DNA of 64,000 nucleotides from Hedera helix (taxonomy: Eukaryota; Streptophyta; Magnoliopsida; Apiales; Araliaceae): NCBI GenBank assembly GCA_947179155.2, contig OX359275.1, positions 41,153,898 to 41,217,897 of the forward strand. Direction: 5' to 3'. The stretch's first letter is position 1, and every line of letters begins with the position of its first letter. Shown here piece after piece: positions 25,572 to 38,173 of this stretch. Made by a program: the position numbers and the translations under genes. The notes under the pieces were generated by a model that was not told the origin of the DNA, did no database searches, and saw only the letters and a list, made by a program, of their open reading frames with translations.

Positions 25572-26943
25572 CTGCGAGCTTGAAACCGAAACGAGGATGG
25601 AACTAGCTAGAAAACTAATTAAATTAAGAGAAAAAGGAAATGAAAATAAAGGTGACGACCATCAAACAACAGTATGGTGTAGGAGCACGAAATGGAGGTG
25701 GTGTTGGTGAGAAGAATGGAAGAACCGTTGGGTTCAATTTAAAGGGATCAGCGGGCCCCTTTTAACTAGAGTTAAAATTCTAACCATGGTTATTTCATTC
25801 ACACGGTTCAGTTTGAAAAATCCCAAAAAATATAAATAAAAAATAGTCGGGCGATCATCAAATTACACATACATGCATATACATATATACATACATAGAG
25901 TGGTGGTAGGTTCCCGTACGCTCACGCATAACAGTCCTACCCTAATTCCTATGCATACGTATCAGAATGTACAAACAACAATAAAGCAGCGGCCGTATGT
26001 GAAATTAAAATTCCAAAATCGGATTGAATTTCAATTTTCAGTTCCGAAAATGACGTAGAATTTCTCGCAGACTTATCGAATACGATTAGTCTCCACTTGA
26101 CATTAGTTGAGCTGGTAATTCTAAGTTTTAGTGCAGCTGACCCCAATATTTATTGATTGGTGGGATGTGTCGTGGCCTCGTGGGTGGTTGATTCGGAGTA
26201 ATTATTCACTGATTTTAGACGTAATGTTTTATACTCTCTTTTTTTATTATATAAATCATTTTAAATATTTTTATTTTTTTTATAATATAAAATATTTTAC
26301 ATATATTTAAGAATTTTTTTTTATTATTTTCTATTTCATCCATAAAAATAAAATAATTATAAAAGAGTAATTAATTAGTGTATAAATAATAATGAAATTT
26401 TAAATTAATATTAATTACTTAACATTAATATTAATAATATTTTTTAATATATATAATTATATCTTAAATGATTTATATAATATAAAAATAATTTTATTTA
26501 TATATTATTATTTTAATATTTAAATTAAAATAACAGCACATAAATAATAAATACTCAAAAACATCTAATAATGTTTCGTTGATTTGTGTGGTGCATGGAA
26601 ATTTCTGAGAAGCTTACCGGCTCCAAGTCGCCACAAACGAAAAATATAGACTATTACTTTATGAAATAGGTGACCTTTGTATTAGACGTGGATACATAAT
26701 TATTACTCCTCCCATCTCACAAAAAATAATTTACTTGATATTTTAAAATACTTTCTTCGAATTGATATTTTAACAGAAAACATAAGAACTAAAAAATATA
26801 ATTAATATTTTATTTAATTAATTAAAATTTTAATATTATTGTTTTAAAATTTATTAAAAAGATCTAAAAATAATAATATAATATTTAATTTAAGAATAAT
26901 ATGATAAATTAAGTTATAAATACTCAGAAAATTTACAATGTTA

Positions 26944-27400
26944 GGTCCGATTATGGATTAATTAATCTAGAAGAGGGTTGAATAGATTAATTAGTTTTTT
27001 AAAAAAAAGTCTTGGCCTTTTAAAATTTTAACTCTATTTTCCTAAATGAGTTTGTAACAAAATATTTATTTAAATATTTTTAGTGAATCAAATTAAAAAG
27101 AGAGGGATAGAGAGATATTAAATAAAGAACACAGCGATATCATATATCTTAGTTCATTATATATATCTTCCCGATATATATAGCTAATTCAGTCCCCAAA
27201 TCAACTCCTCTCTAAGATTTGGAATTTTTTTACTATAAAAATAGCTTAACTCCTTCACTTAGGTGGAGAAATTTTTACAAATATAATTCTGTCTTAGAAC
27301 AATTATTCCTTATTCTTCTTCAAGAATTGCAGATTTCCTCTCCATAGTTTCTTATATTATTTCTTTTGTTGATCTTGAAACTTGATATATCATCTCTTCT
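26944..27400. mobile_element. Possible TE fragment with a common plant repeat pattern
   Basis: The motif 'gaagagggttgaatagatta' is followed about 150 bases later by 'agaacacagcgatatc'. These resemble a pair of motifs I recall from many plant genomes ('GGGGGGTGAATAG' and 'ACACAGCGATTTAT') inside repeats. No ends or duplications were found and the class is unknown. Confidence 0.3.
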
Positions 27401-30400
27401 TCACTCACTTAACAACTCAAACCTATGGCTTTCCTAAGATCTTGATCTTGGAACAAGAATCACTCAATTTCTCACACACTAGAAAAACACCCAACTCTTT
27501 CCCTTTTGTAAAAAATTATTTATCTGTAATTAAATACTTCTTTAATTAAGCAGATAGATAACAATGTAAGTTTAAATATGTCAAATATTACAGGACAATA
27601 ATTTCATATTTAATTTCTACAAACTGACAGTTAAAACAAATACTATGACAATTTATCTATATCGATTAGTTTGGTTTATATAAAATACTTTTTATGAGAT
27701 GAGATTAACTATTTAAGTAAAAGTAAATCTATAATGCTTTATAAATCAAGTATCTATATATTTTATTTTATCATTCTCAAATAGAGGACTATATATGAAT
27801 CGTCTTTTTATATATTAAAGGACAATGATTTTCTAATAGAAATTATAAAGATAAAATTATTCAATCTTTGAGAAAATATTATCTTGTATCACTTAATTAG
27901 AAATGTCTAGCTAAGTTCACGATTTTCAAGTGAACTGATCTTTTTAAGAAAAGTTACTAAAAGCTTGATCACTTATTTTTACTTTCCAGAAGAATTATGT
28001 TTTAAACTCATATTAATATATATAAGTTGTTAATTTAAGCGTGTATAGATATAATTAATAACGATCAACTTGAATGAAGCGCAATGACATAAATATTAGT
28101 ACTTTGTGCTTATTGTGCTTAATATGTATAAAAAGTATAAGATTAAGAATAACATTAAACACAAATAAAAAAATGATATGTTAGCACAATATATAATGAA
28201 GTGTGTATGCTAATTTGTGTAAAAGAGCAATGTATAGATTTATAGCAGTATGTATTTTTCTTACTCTTTTGATCACTTTCTACCCCACTATAATCTAGTT
28301 TTCTGATAATTTAAAATTGAGAGAGAATTGTGGACATAGTTTGACTTTTAGCTAGATTGCTTTTAAGTGAATGAAGTATGCCAATATTTATAAGTAAAAT
28401 AAATTTGAATAAATGACTAGAATTAGTTTGATCAAATTGTGATCCAATGGCTTTATAATCCGTCTAGCCTTCTTTCTTTTTCTTTCTTGCTGATGTAGCC
28501 TACAGAATAGGTAATAAAATATTTTTCTTGCCACGTGAAAGAAAGATCATATGTGGTATTGGAAAATGTTCTTTGCACAATTGAAAGGAGGAGAGAGAAA
28601 ACACACATGGACTTTTTTTATTGGAGTGATTCTCGGGTGACGTGGGAAAAAAGAAAAATCACATTTGGTTTATCTGATTTGAGACAGAAAGAGTGTTTGC
28701 ATTCTTTTTGTTCAACTCATCAGTACTTGACTGTTTAAAGCTCGTGGGAAATATTAAACTAATTACTTGATTACGAAATCATAAAGTATAGCCTTGTAAT
28801 AGCTGAAGCTTAAATGTTTGTTAACTAAAGGCTGAAGTTACCCTACTATTGTAGAGCTTGAATTGACAGATCTACCAAATAGTAGTCAAAACGATCGTGA
28901 CCTTTTTTCTTTCTTTAAGAGTTCGATTTTCTGGGTTAGATATCAGAAGTTTGGCTTATGACTTTGTAGAAATTAAGGATCGAAAGTTCTGGATCTAGTG
29001 AACCTCTTATAAGTTTGGGAGATCAGGATCAGGAGTTTTAGGTCTGGTGAATCTCTTATAAGTTTGGGTTCAGATATATCTTTCGGTAGTTCGGGTTGGG
29101 ATTTTCTGATGGATCCTGTTGAAAGATTAGTTGTCTTCAGTATGACTTTAGGAGTTATATTTTTCAGAAATTTGACTACTGAAGATCGGGATCAGATGGA
29201 TTCAAGAAAGTTCTCCAGGGGTTCGACTTTAGATATGGGGGTTCAGCTTTAGATACTCTCTTCGAGTCGATCTTTAGGCTTCCTCATTTTTTAATTTTCA
29301 AACGAATATTTCTTCATAGGTATATATATATATATTTGTGTCATCTAAAATGAAATTCTATGAAGAGGATTTTATCCTAACTTTTTTATAAAAAAATTAA
29401 TTCCTATTTTGTTATCATTAAAACAGTATAATAATTTATACCTTTCAACAAAAAAACATATAAAAAGAAATAAATCTCACACTCTAAAGAATAAAAAAGA
29501 ATAAAGAGAGTAGAATGGTAGGAGTCTCAAATTTAGATTCCCAATTGTATTTCAAATTCAATTCAAATGTAGACAGAAACCAGTTATCTTTCTTCTTATT
29601 ATACACAATATAAAATTTTGCTTTATATTCATTTCTATCAATAACATCTCTTGTCCTCTTTTTCTTCTTCTTATTATTATCTTCGTCATCAGTGACTCCC
29701 TCATTTTTCTTAATAACCATATATCTAGCTTTACGACACTGATACATTTTAGATATATTTTTTTTAGAATTGACATATTTTCTTCTAGTTTTTATTCTTA
29801 CATCAAATTCAATACATTTCGCATATTTTCTATATAAAAAAAATTAGCGTCTTCCAACGTATGAAAACTTTAACTAACATGCAGAATGTTATTATCAACT
29901 AAACTTGTTAAATTATTATTATCATGTAATTTTTCGTTAAAACTTGATGTTGAATGAAATAAAATCCTCAACAAACAAATCCATGAGAAAATAAATAAAT
30001 AACTTATATGGTTAAAAATAAAATTAAATATAAAACTAATTTAATAAAATTAAGTTTAAAATATTATTAATTTTTGACTGATGCAAATTAGTGCGGTGCG
30101 ATTCGGTTCAAAATATCAATCAGCCTGTGCGATTTTAGTATAAATTTTTTTTGAACCACTATCAGTGTTGTGCTGCTCTGGTTTAATTTTTTTTTAAGAC
30201 ATACAATTTCAAATTACTGCAAAATCGAAACCGCAACGCACTATTACCATCCTTACTCAGTATACAAAGGTCCATTTATATCCCTATAGACGGACGAAAA
30301 TGTGCTTGGTAGATTATTCAATACGCTGCTGGTTGCTGGTTCATGTCCAAGTTGAACTTCTTTTGCATTTGAAAAATATAGGATGAATTTTTTTCACATG

Positions 30401-30857
30401 TAAGAATGCAGATAAAATAAATTTCTTCCTGCAAACTTAAGAATCTATTATAAATAAGTTTACAAAAATAATAATAAAATATAATATCAAATATAACATT
30501 AATCATAATTATTATAAAATAGGATTTGATACAAAAAATTTGTGTAAGACTCTATTTTTTAATAATTAAATAAATATAGTATTTAGTTATTATGTATGTA
30601 ATATTGTCCATCTATTATTTTATAAATTCTTTTAATATATTTATAAATTTCCTCTCATACAAGCGGCAGACTTAAAAACCATCAAAACTTGTAAAAATAA
30701 TATCCCACACTATTCGCAATGTATTAATGGATTCTGTTACATCACCAATTTTCTGGTCACTAGTGTCGCACCGGTGGTGTAGACTGTATAGTGTTTCACC
30801 ACTGACCGAACAGGCTAATATTCCCCCACCAATAGATTGGGGGACCGTAACAAGATA

Positions 30858-31117
30858 CTCTCAGTCCCTTTTTAAATTAGATAATTAATTTAATTTTTAA
30901 GGTTAAACCGCGCTATATTAAATTTTAAATTAATATAAATTTATTTTATTTTAGTTAATATAATTATTATAATTATATAATATATAACAAAAATTATTAA
31001 TCATAAAATTTATTTTATTTTAAAAAATTTTGAGTCATACTAATTTTAAAGTTTAATATATCATTGTTTAACCTCAAATTAAAGTCAAATTGTATCTTTA
31101 CTTTGAAACGGAGCAAG
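30858..31117. mobile_element. Stowaway-like MITE (decayed)
   Basis: Left end CTCTCAGTCCC and right end 'gaaacggagcaag' are loosely complementary, and TA lies outside both ends (30856-30857 and 31118-31119). The interior is A/T-rich with no coding. Confidence 0.55.
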
Positions 31118-31620
31118 TATCATTTATGAATTATGGGTGCTATTGGAAAACTTGGTTCAAACCTTTTTTCCACTGGAGGTATGAAATTTGATCACGAGCA
31201 AAATTTCCACTTGTGATTGCATCATAAAACATTATTAATATGGTTCTTGATCTTTTTACACTGCCTACTTTGATTTCACATTGTAATTTTCTTATTATAT
31301 TAATTTATTTTAATTTTTTAAATAAATTTTTTGTACTGGATAATATCTTTTAATTGGTTTACAATATTATTGCTCAATTAGTATCAAGTAAATTACATCA
31401 ATTTAAACTTTAGTGATACATACCGCAAATTGACGAGGAAATTAATCAATCACATGAGATTCTTTTTGTGAAATGGAGGAAATATTATCCATTATTGTTT
31501 CACTGGAAAAGAATTAGTCTAGCTGTTAATATAATTAAAATATATCCTTATGCAGGTGGGAAGGCCGGGGTAAAATCTTCAAAAGTAACTGATGATCGAC
31601 CTTACGCATGCATGAATTAC

Positions 31621-31775
31621 GGATCCGGTTATGGTGGAGTGGACTTCATGGTAAGTCCACCTGGACCAATACAGTGCTGACACGCGTTAGTCCCGTAACA
31701 CGTGTCAGCACTGTAATCTATGAACCAACTTACCAACTTACCAACTTCATACTAACTCAATCCATGAATTACACA
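31621..31775. mobile_element. Foldback MITE, copy 2
   Basis: The arms 'ttacagtgctgacacg' type: left 'caatacagtgctgacacg' pairs with right 'cgtgtcagcactgtaat'. The apex is near 31685-31698. The arms extend outward through 'ggtaagt' and 'acttaccaact', the latter triplicated on the right. Arm order and sequence match copy 1 in PCK intron 4. Confidence 0.7.
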
Positions 31776-31972
31776 CTCTAGGCGCCTTTAGCAATTATCA
31801 AAGCTTGTAAGGCTGGATTTGAGGAATTTTCATGAATGTGCAGTGAGTTAATTAGGTTAGGGTTTAATTTTTTTCTGAACAACTTCCAAGTTTGTGAAGG
31901 TATGGTTTTTGGGAGAAGGTAAGGCACGAGTATTTATAGCAGGGAAGGTCGTATATGGTGGCGGTGCAAAAG

Positions 31973-31973
<1 letters not shown>

Positions 31974-32027
<54 letters not shown>

Positions 32028-32035
32028 CACACACA
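31974..32035. repeat. Compound (TA)n(CA)n microsatellite
   Basis: A TA run of about 22 units is followed directly by about 8 CA units. Confidence 0.95.
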
Positions 32036-32567
32036 TACACGTGCATACACAACTTTATTAAGTTTTTACGGGTGTGACATTGATGGGTCAATTTAGGGAT
32101 TGCATTTGCATGGAAATGAGGAGGGAGGGGATATGGCCAGAATTTGTCTTGTTGAGGGGAAGGTGGTTCCTGCCCAGCCTTTCTGATCAATCAATCCTTG
32201 AAGCAACATATAAAAAGAAAGTTGGTAAATAATGGGTGGTGGGGGAGTTCCAAGCTTAGGGGAGATTGACATCTTTGTGTATCCCCACCTGGGTTCTTCG
32301 TCACTAATTAATTATGAACTATACTAATTCTACCTTACTAATTACTATATATATATATAGATTCTTTGCGTGATCTTGCTAGTTTTGGTTTGAGAGTTGG
32401 TGATCTTCTAATTGAAGAAAAAAATGTAGGTGAGTTTGGTGTTGGACATACCTCTACTTTTTCCCCTTTTTGGGCTCCATAAACAAAATTTAAAATGAAA
32501 ATGAGCGATTGTAGACAAAAATGCAATGTTAAGAAGATATATATCAGCTGTTGAAATATTTTGACTA

Positions 32568-33560
32568 TGTGAGCCCATGAATAAATATTATGGTTCACAT
32601 TAAATGAACTAAAACGAAATTAACGAATAACGAACCAATGAATGAATGAATAAAAGACCGAAAATGAAAAAAAATGTAGGGTTCGCCCCCTAGGGTTCAG
32701 CCCCCCTAAGGGTTGGTTACTTAGGACCCGTTTGATGTTTCATCTTCCGAACTCCGTCCCAAACAAGTTTTAAGCGGTACAATGAACGAATAATGAATCC
32801 GAAATCAATTAAACTTGTGAAGATTTAAAAGTGATCATTCTTAACTTCTATATGATAAGATAATTTCTTCATAGAAATGAAAATCAAGGAAAACAGACGA
32901 AAATCGATCAAAGAAAACATGAAACAAACGAAACGCTACGGAAGAAGAGCGGGACCCCTAGGGTTCGACCCCCTAGGGTGCCCCCCCCCCCCTCCTTGGG
33001 GTGGTTCTTTCCCCCCCTCCGTGAAGTGTTTATTTGGTTAATTCGATGGTAAAATTTGATTCGTATGATTTAAAAGGTGTTGTCATAAGTCCCGAGACAG
33101 AAGTTTCATGAGAACAACTTGTATTGAGAATCGATTGAGTGATTAAATTGATGTCTGACACATGACATGGACCCTATAAATACCCCTTCACTTGACAAGT
33201 GAAAGGGCTTTTGGAACTTGGAAGATTTCTTGCCATTTAAGAGCTCTCTTTCGCTCTTGAAACAAAGAAGAAGTTAAAAAGAATTGTGGAATTTGTAATC
33301 AACTCTGAATTGAGGAAATAAAAGTGTTAGGCGTTGTCTATCTTGAACTCCTTCGAAATCACGTAACATTTGTCACGGCTCTCGGACACTAACGATTACA
33401 CTAGAATTTTGAGAGTTCTGTCATGTGTTCCCCTAGTAATTGCTTACCGGTTTTTCTCTCTCTCTAATTTTTTAACTAATTCCGTATTTTTCACGGATTT
33501 CTTGCCTCCACCATTACTACGAACCTAACCTTAGAAAGGTATGCGATTTTTGTGTTTACA
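32568..33560 (+). mobile_element. Solo LTR of an LTR retrotransposon (993 bp)
   Basis: It starts TGTGAGCCC and ends GTTTACA, the usual TG...CA limits. It is flanked by a perfect five-base direct repeat GACTA (32563-32567 and 33561-33565). Inside is a plus-strand core promoter (TATAAATA at 33175), and GC-rich twin segments with 'cccctagggttcg' near 32683 and 32955. No gag-pol, primer-binding site or second LTR lies beside it, so an LTR-LTR recombination left this single copy. Superfamily (Copia or Gypsy) cannot be told. Confidence 0.85.
33175..33182 (+). promoter_or_regulatory. TATA box inside the solo LTR
   Basis: TATAAATA sits in 'gaccctataaatacccc', about two thirds into the LTR, where a retrotransposon promoter would be. 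It could still start transcripts rightward toward the microsatellite at 33579. Confidence 0.5.
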
Positions 33561-33574
33561 GACTAAAGCTAGTC

Positions 33575-33578
<4 letters not shown>

Positions 33579-33656
<78 letters not shown>
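33579..33656. repeat. Compound (TA)n(GA)n microsatellite
   Basis: About 21 TA units are followed by about 18 GA units, starting 14 bases beyond the target duplication of the solo LTR. Confidence 0.95.
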
Positions 33657-33658
<2 letters not shown>

Positions 33659-34803
33659 CTTCTTCTAACCTCTAAAATGGATTCGAGGCCATCCATGAGA
33701 ACTACCTCTCATTTAACCCCCTCCCCTAAAAGTATAAATAGAAAAAGACTGATCAATCACCCTGGAGCACACACTTAACTTTGTTTTTGAATTTAAGAAC
33801 ATTGTTTAGGATAAGGACGTAATTTTCAAAAAGGAAAAGGAAAAACATATGCGACAACTGTCGTCAAAATCATCAAGATTTCACAACCAATAAAAAATAA
33901 AATAAAATAAAACCAAGGACATACATGATATTTCAGCAATTTGTCACTGAGGGCAAAACTATAACTATCCAGATTACAGGCTTACAGTCGAACGGATGAA
34001 AAAAGGTACATAGACAGAGAGAAACACTTACTTTCTACTTAATTCTCTAAATAAAAGAATACGCATTATATTAAGTGCGTGTGAACAAATTAGGCTAAGG
34101 ATAATTAGGTAAAGTTTGGGACTTAATGTGATGAGCGCGGTAAATTAATAGACAAGTTATTTGATTTACAATGAGAATTATATTTTTGAAAAATTAATTC
34201 CTTCATAATATCATAAATTTTGTCGATATTATAAAATATAATGTTATTTATACTTCATAAAAGAGTCTTATTTTGACATTTTAGTGTCAATTTCTGATGC
34301 ATTAATTTGATTTTAGTCAATTTAATTATAAATATTACAAGTGATTTGAAAATACTACTAATTACTCCATCTGAATATTAGAGATAACTTTTTAACTTAC
34401 TTGAAATCTTTAAATTTAAAATTAATAAGAACTTATTTGACGGCAATACAAACAACTATAACTATTTTATTATTAATTAAATTATTACTAATTATTATAA
34501 TTGTTGCTTTCAAACTTGAATGGATTCCTATCAATTTTAAATTTTAAGATTTCATAAATTGAATTCAAAAACTAAAATGTATCTCTAATTTAGGAACAAC
34601 AAGAATATAAAATTTGTTATTTTCATATTTTAAATTCAATCATATTAATTTAAATTTAAGATTTTGTAAATAGTTTTTGAAAATCAAAATACTCTTCTAT
34701 ATTAATTCATATATAAGTCAACTAATCACAAAGTTATTGCGTTTAATTAGTCGTCCATTAAGAGTATATAATAATTCATTACACCTATACCAGATTCAAA
34801 TTC

Positions 34804-34932
34804 TGCTATGAGTAATGACTCATAGAAATGACTTTTATAAAAATAGTGGGACCTATCATGTAAAAGTGGTGGGTCCTATTATTTTTATAAAGGTGATTGT
34901 ATAAATCATTGCTATGATCATTACTCATAGCA
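34804..34932. mobile_element. 129-bp foldback MITE
   Basis: The ends are perfect 15-base inverted repeats, TGCTATGAGTAATGA on the left and its complement on the right. Homology continues inward through 'cttttataaaaata' and 'gggacct' against 'aggtgattgt' and 'gggtcct'. The element is non-coding. A target duplication is not evident. Confidence 0.75.
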
Positions 34933-37900
34933 AAACTCCACTGAAATGTCATAATCAGAGAGGTCATAACAATATTATAATTGGACGAGTTAAACAACGA
35001 TTGTTGTACGTTAAGTTAATATTAAAAATTTCAAAATTTTTATATCAACAATTAGCGTAAATGATGTGTCATTACGACATTGAATAGATACATTTTGTAA
35101 ATAATAATAAAGGAAATTGATATTTTTACTGTATTTTTTTATATTTTTTATATGAAAATTGTTGTTATATATCTATAACGACTGTTTTTAATCGTCGCTA
35201 TAAGTCTATAACGACGATTTTTATATAAAAATATCAAAAAATATTATAAAAATATCAATTTTCATAAATTAAATATTATTAAAATACATAATATCACATT
35301 ATTTAAGACGCATTTAAAACTAAAGAACTGAGACACGTGACTTATCACTTGTATAACATACATCATGCCGTAACGATTTCCAATTTGACCCAGTCCTGCG
35401 AGTCATTTTTATTTATTTTCTTAACTTTCCACGTATTGTTCATCGTTGGTTGTCCAAAAAAAAGAAAAAGGAACAAACTAGTCTTTGAAATTAAGGTGAC
35501 CGAATAACTACTTCCTTTTTTGTTTTGCCAAGTACGTGCATGCAATGACTTGTGCTGTTTCCTTTTCTTTTGCACCATGTAAAGCCGGTTAGGTTATGAC
35601 CTTCACCGGGTGTAACTCGGCATAATAATCGATCGCTGTTATTATGACTGCTCAATATATATTTCTTTATTCCGTTGGTGTAGTACTGTAAAGATTAAAA
35701 GCTGCGATGCACAATTGAATTACTGCTGACCTCGCATTGGATTCCACCATATTCATGAACCTATGAGGCTATGACTCATCTATTGTACTCTGTTTTTCCC
35801 CTCGCATCCCGTGAATTTGAAATTTAATATAGTAGATCTCGTAAAAATATTACCTTTCTTAGTTAATTTCATATTTATTACTTTTGACTAATATGTAAAG
35901 TAGGGTTGTCACACTCACAAGTATATCTTTTTTGGTTCTTAGGTATTTTTATTCTTATTCACTACAATTTGATAATGTGATTCGTATGATGTTTTCACCT
36001 TTTTTGACAAAATTTCTACTATTTATTATCTTTTTCTTTTGTAAATAAATAAATAAATAAATAAGAACTCAGGTAATGATGACAAAGGAGCATACGACAC
36101 ACTGATGGTCTACTTAATCGTACTTTTGGTTAATTAACAAAATTCATAATCGTATTAATTAAAACTAAATAAATTTTTATTAAATTTAAATTTAAAAATA
36201 TCATAAAGTGAATTAAACAAAGCCTATATTATACTTACATTTTAAAAAAAAATCAATCAATATTTATATTTAAAAGAAAGACTTTAGATAATTTTTAAAT
36301 CAATTGAAGGACCAACTGCAATCGAGTTAATTCAGTTGTAATTCATATTATCCTATTCAGTTGACATTTTTTTTACATGTTTTTAAAAATAATTAATGAT
36401 AGATGTATTGTTAAAATATTCATATTTCTTCGTTTTTAAATGTTTTTTTAGATTATTTTTTAAATTATTTATGACATACATTGGAATTGGACATTAGTGC
36501 AGCATGGTGGTAACTAGACCTAACAAAAATGGATCAGGCCTGCGGGTTAACCCAACCCACTTGCTAAAATTTAGGTTTTGGATTTTATTTTTATAGTTCA
36601 TGAAAAGTTGGGTCATTTTAGCTCAGTCTAATTTTAACTCGTCCGTTGTGGATGGACACCCAATTTTTTTTTAATCCACTTCTCGTGTCACTTTCTAAAT
36701 TAATGTATTATTTTTTATGACCTAACTTTAAATCAATTTCAGTAGAGATGAGAATGTGAATATATTCTATGGTTTAATAACTTAAATAATAGTCATGACC
36801 AATTTGTTACATTTCTTGTCCAGTGTCATTAATCATAACAAGCATACTTCTTACATTCGAAAAGAGAATCAAATTCCAATTAGAATAGTAGTTATTTCAA
36901 TTTTATCAACTTCTTATGCCCTTGGTTTAATACAAAAATAAAGGACAATATATGTGAAAACAATAGAGGTCATTTATTTAGTTGGAGGAAAATGACTTTA
37001 TCAATTAACTGCATTAGATTGTAGTCATTTGTAGCTATAGACAATGTCTTTTTGTAGGTTGCTGCAACAAAATTTGAGCTTGATTATACACTAATGCTTC
37101 ATACACAAAAAATTATATGCCATTAAAATAACATAAAGAACACAATATAGAGTTGTGTCACATTAAGAAATATTTAATTTAGATTATAATTATTTACACC
37201 TTAATGCCTCTTAAATTACAAAAAAACAATGTCCCGGTCTCGGACCGACTAATAGACTAGTGAGTATTTAACATTAGATGCTAAATAGCTCGTCCCATAT
37301 AAAATCTAGACAAACAAACGTCGCTTTATGCCGAGATGAAGGATTACGTACAGGAGTAGCCCAAGTGTTATTATACATAGTCAGGAAGGAGAGCGTAGAA
37401 AAAAGGGTCAAAGTCCAATGTTTGGACCGAGTTGGGCCATTTTTCCATATCAAAAACTTGAGGAAAGAGATTGGTCCGCAACGGGGCAACCTTTTGAGCA
37501 AGTCGTCCTCATTTTCCTTTTTGGGATACAAAACCACCTTCCAACCCAATGTGCCTTATTAAAATTTTCAAATAACAAGTTTTTATTTCCATATATAGGA
37601 GTGGCATAAATAATCACCATTATTATTTGATCACTTGGGGACCCTCCCCTTACATATTAAATAAATAAAGAAATCCTCTATTTCATACTTAAAAGATACA
37701 TCATTTTAATTTTATAAATTAATTTACGATATCTTAAAATTTAAAATTAAGGCGAGTTTATTTAAAAATTGAGAATAATAAATATTGTACTTGAAAAAAA
37801 ATTAAAATTAAAACATAAAAGAAAAGGATCAGGTAGATATTTGATAATTTCTATATTACCCTATATTGGTAATATAAACTTAAAGTAAGACACATTTTTT

Positions 37901-38173
37901 TTAATTAATTTAAATTTTCGTTTATTTTTTTCTGCCCAAAACTCACAGACAGAGAGTAAAATGGGGGTTTGGTGATTGGTTCGCGCATCCGAAAGGCAAA
38001 AGGAAGGAAGAAAACAGGCCGCGGGCTGTCTTGCGTAAAAGGGCAGCGGTGTATCGGATCATGTATTGAATCTAACCCGATGGACGTATCTAGTTTAATA
38101 AGCTAATTGGAGCTCCGGCACCAATCTCTGATAGCCACTTGTTTGATCTCAGCCGTGCAATTGTGCGAAGAAG

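Larger units (their letters stand above)
25573..38173. other. 12.6-kb gene-free stretch between PCK and DUS2
   Basis: The left end should hold the PCK leader and promoter and the right end (about 37.95-38.17 kb, less AT-rich) the DUS2 leader. The rest is transposon debris: an AT-rich inverted repeat (arms near 26243-26274 and 26462-26490), a TE-like segment at 26944-27400, MITEs at 30858-31117, 31621-31775 and 34804-34932, a solo LTR at 32568-33560, and TA, AC and GA microsatellites. Direct repeats of 'cttataagtttggg' lie near 29010 and 29056. No convincing coding sequence was found; ORFs at 28535, 29064, 29484 and 37274 have no recognisable domain. Confidence 0.6.

Noticed and set aside
29484..29776. 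Basic open frames rich in Lys/Asn
   Set aside because: They arise from low-complexity A/T-rich sequence; no homologue or gene structure was recognised.
37274..37562. Overlapping open frames of about 90 codons on both strands
   Set aside because: The local base composition simply lacks stops; neither translation has a recognisable motif or splice partners.
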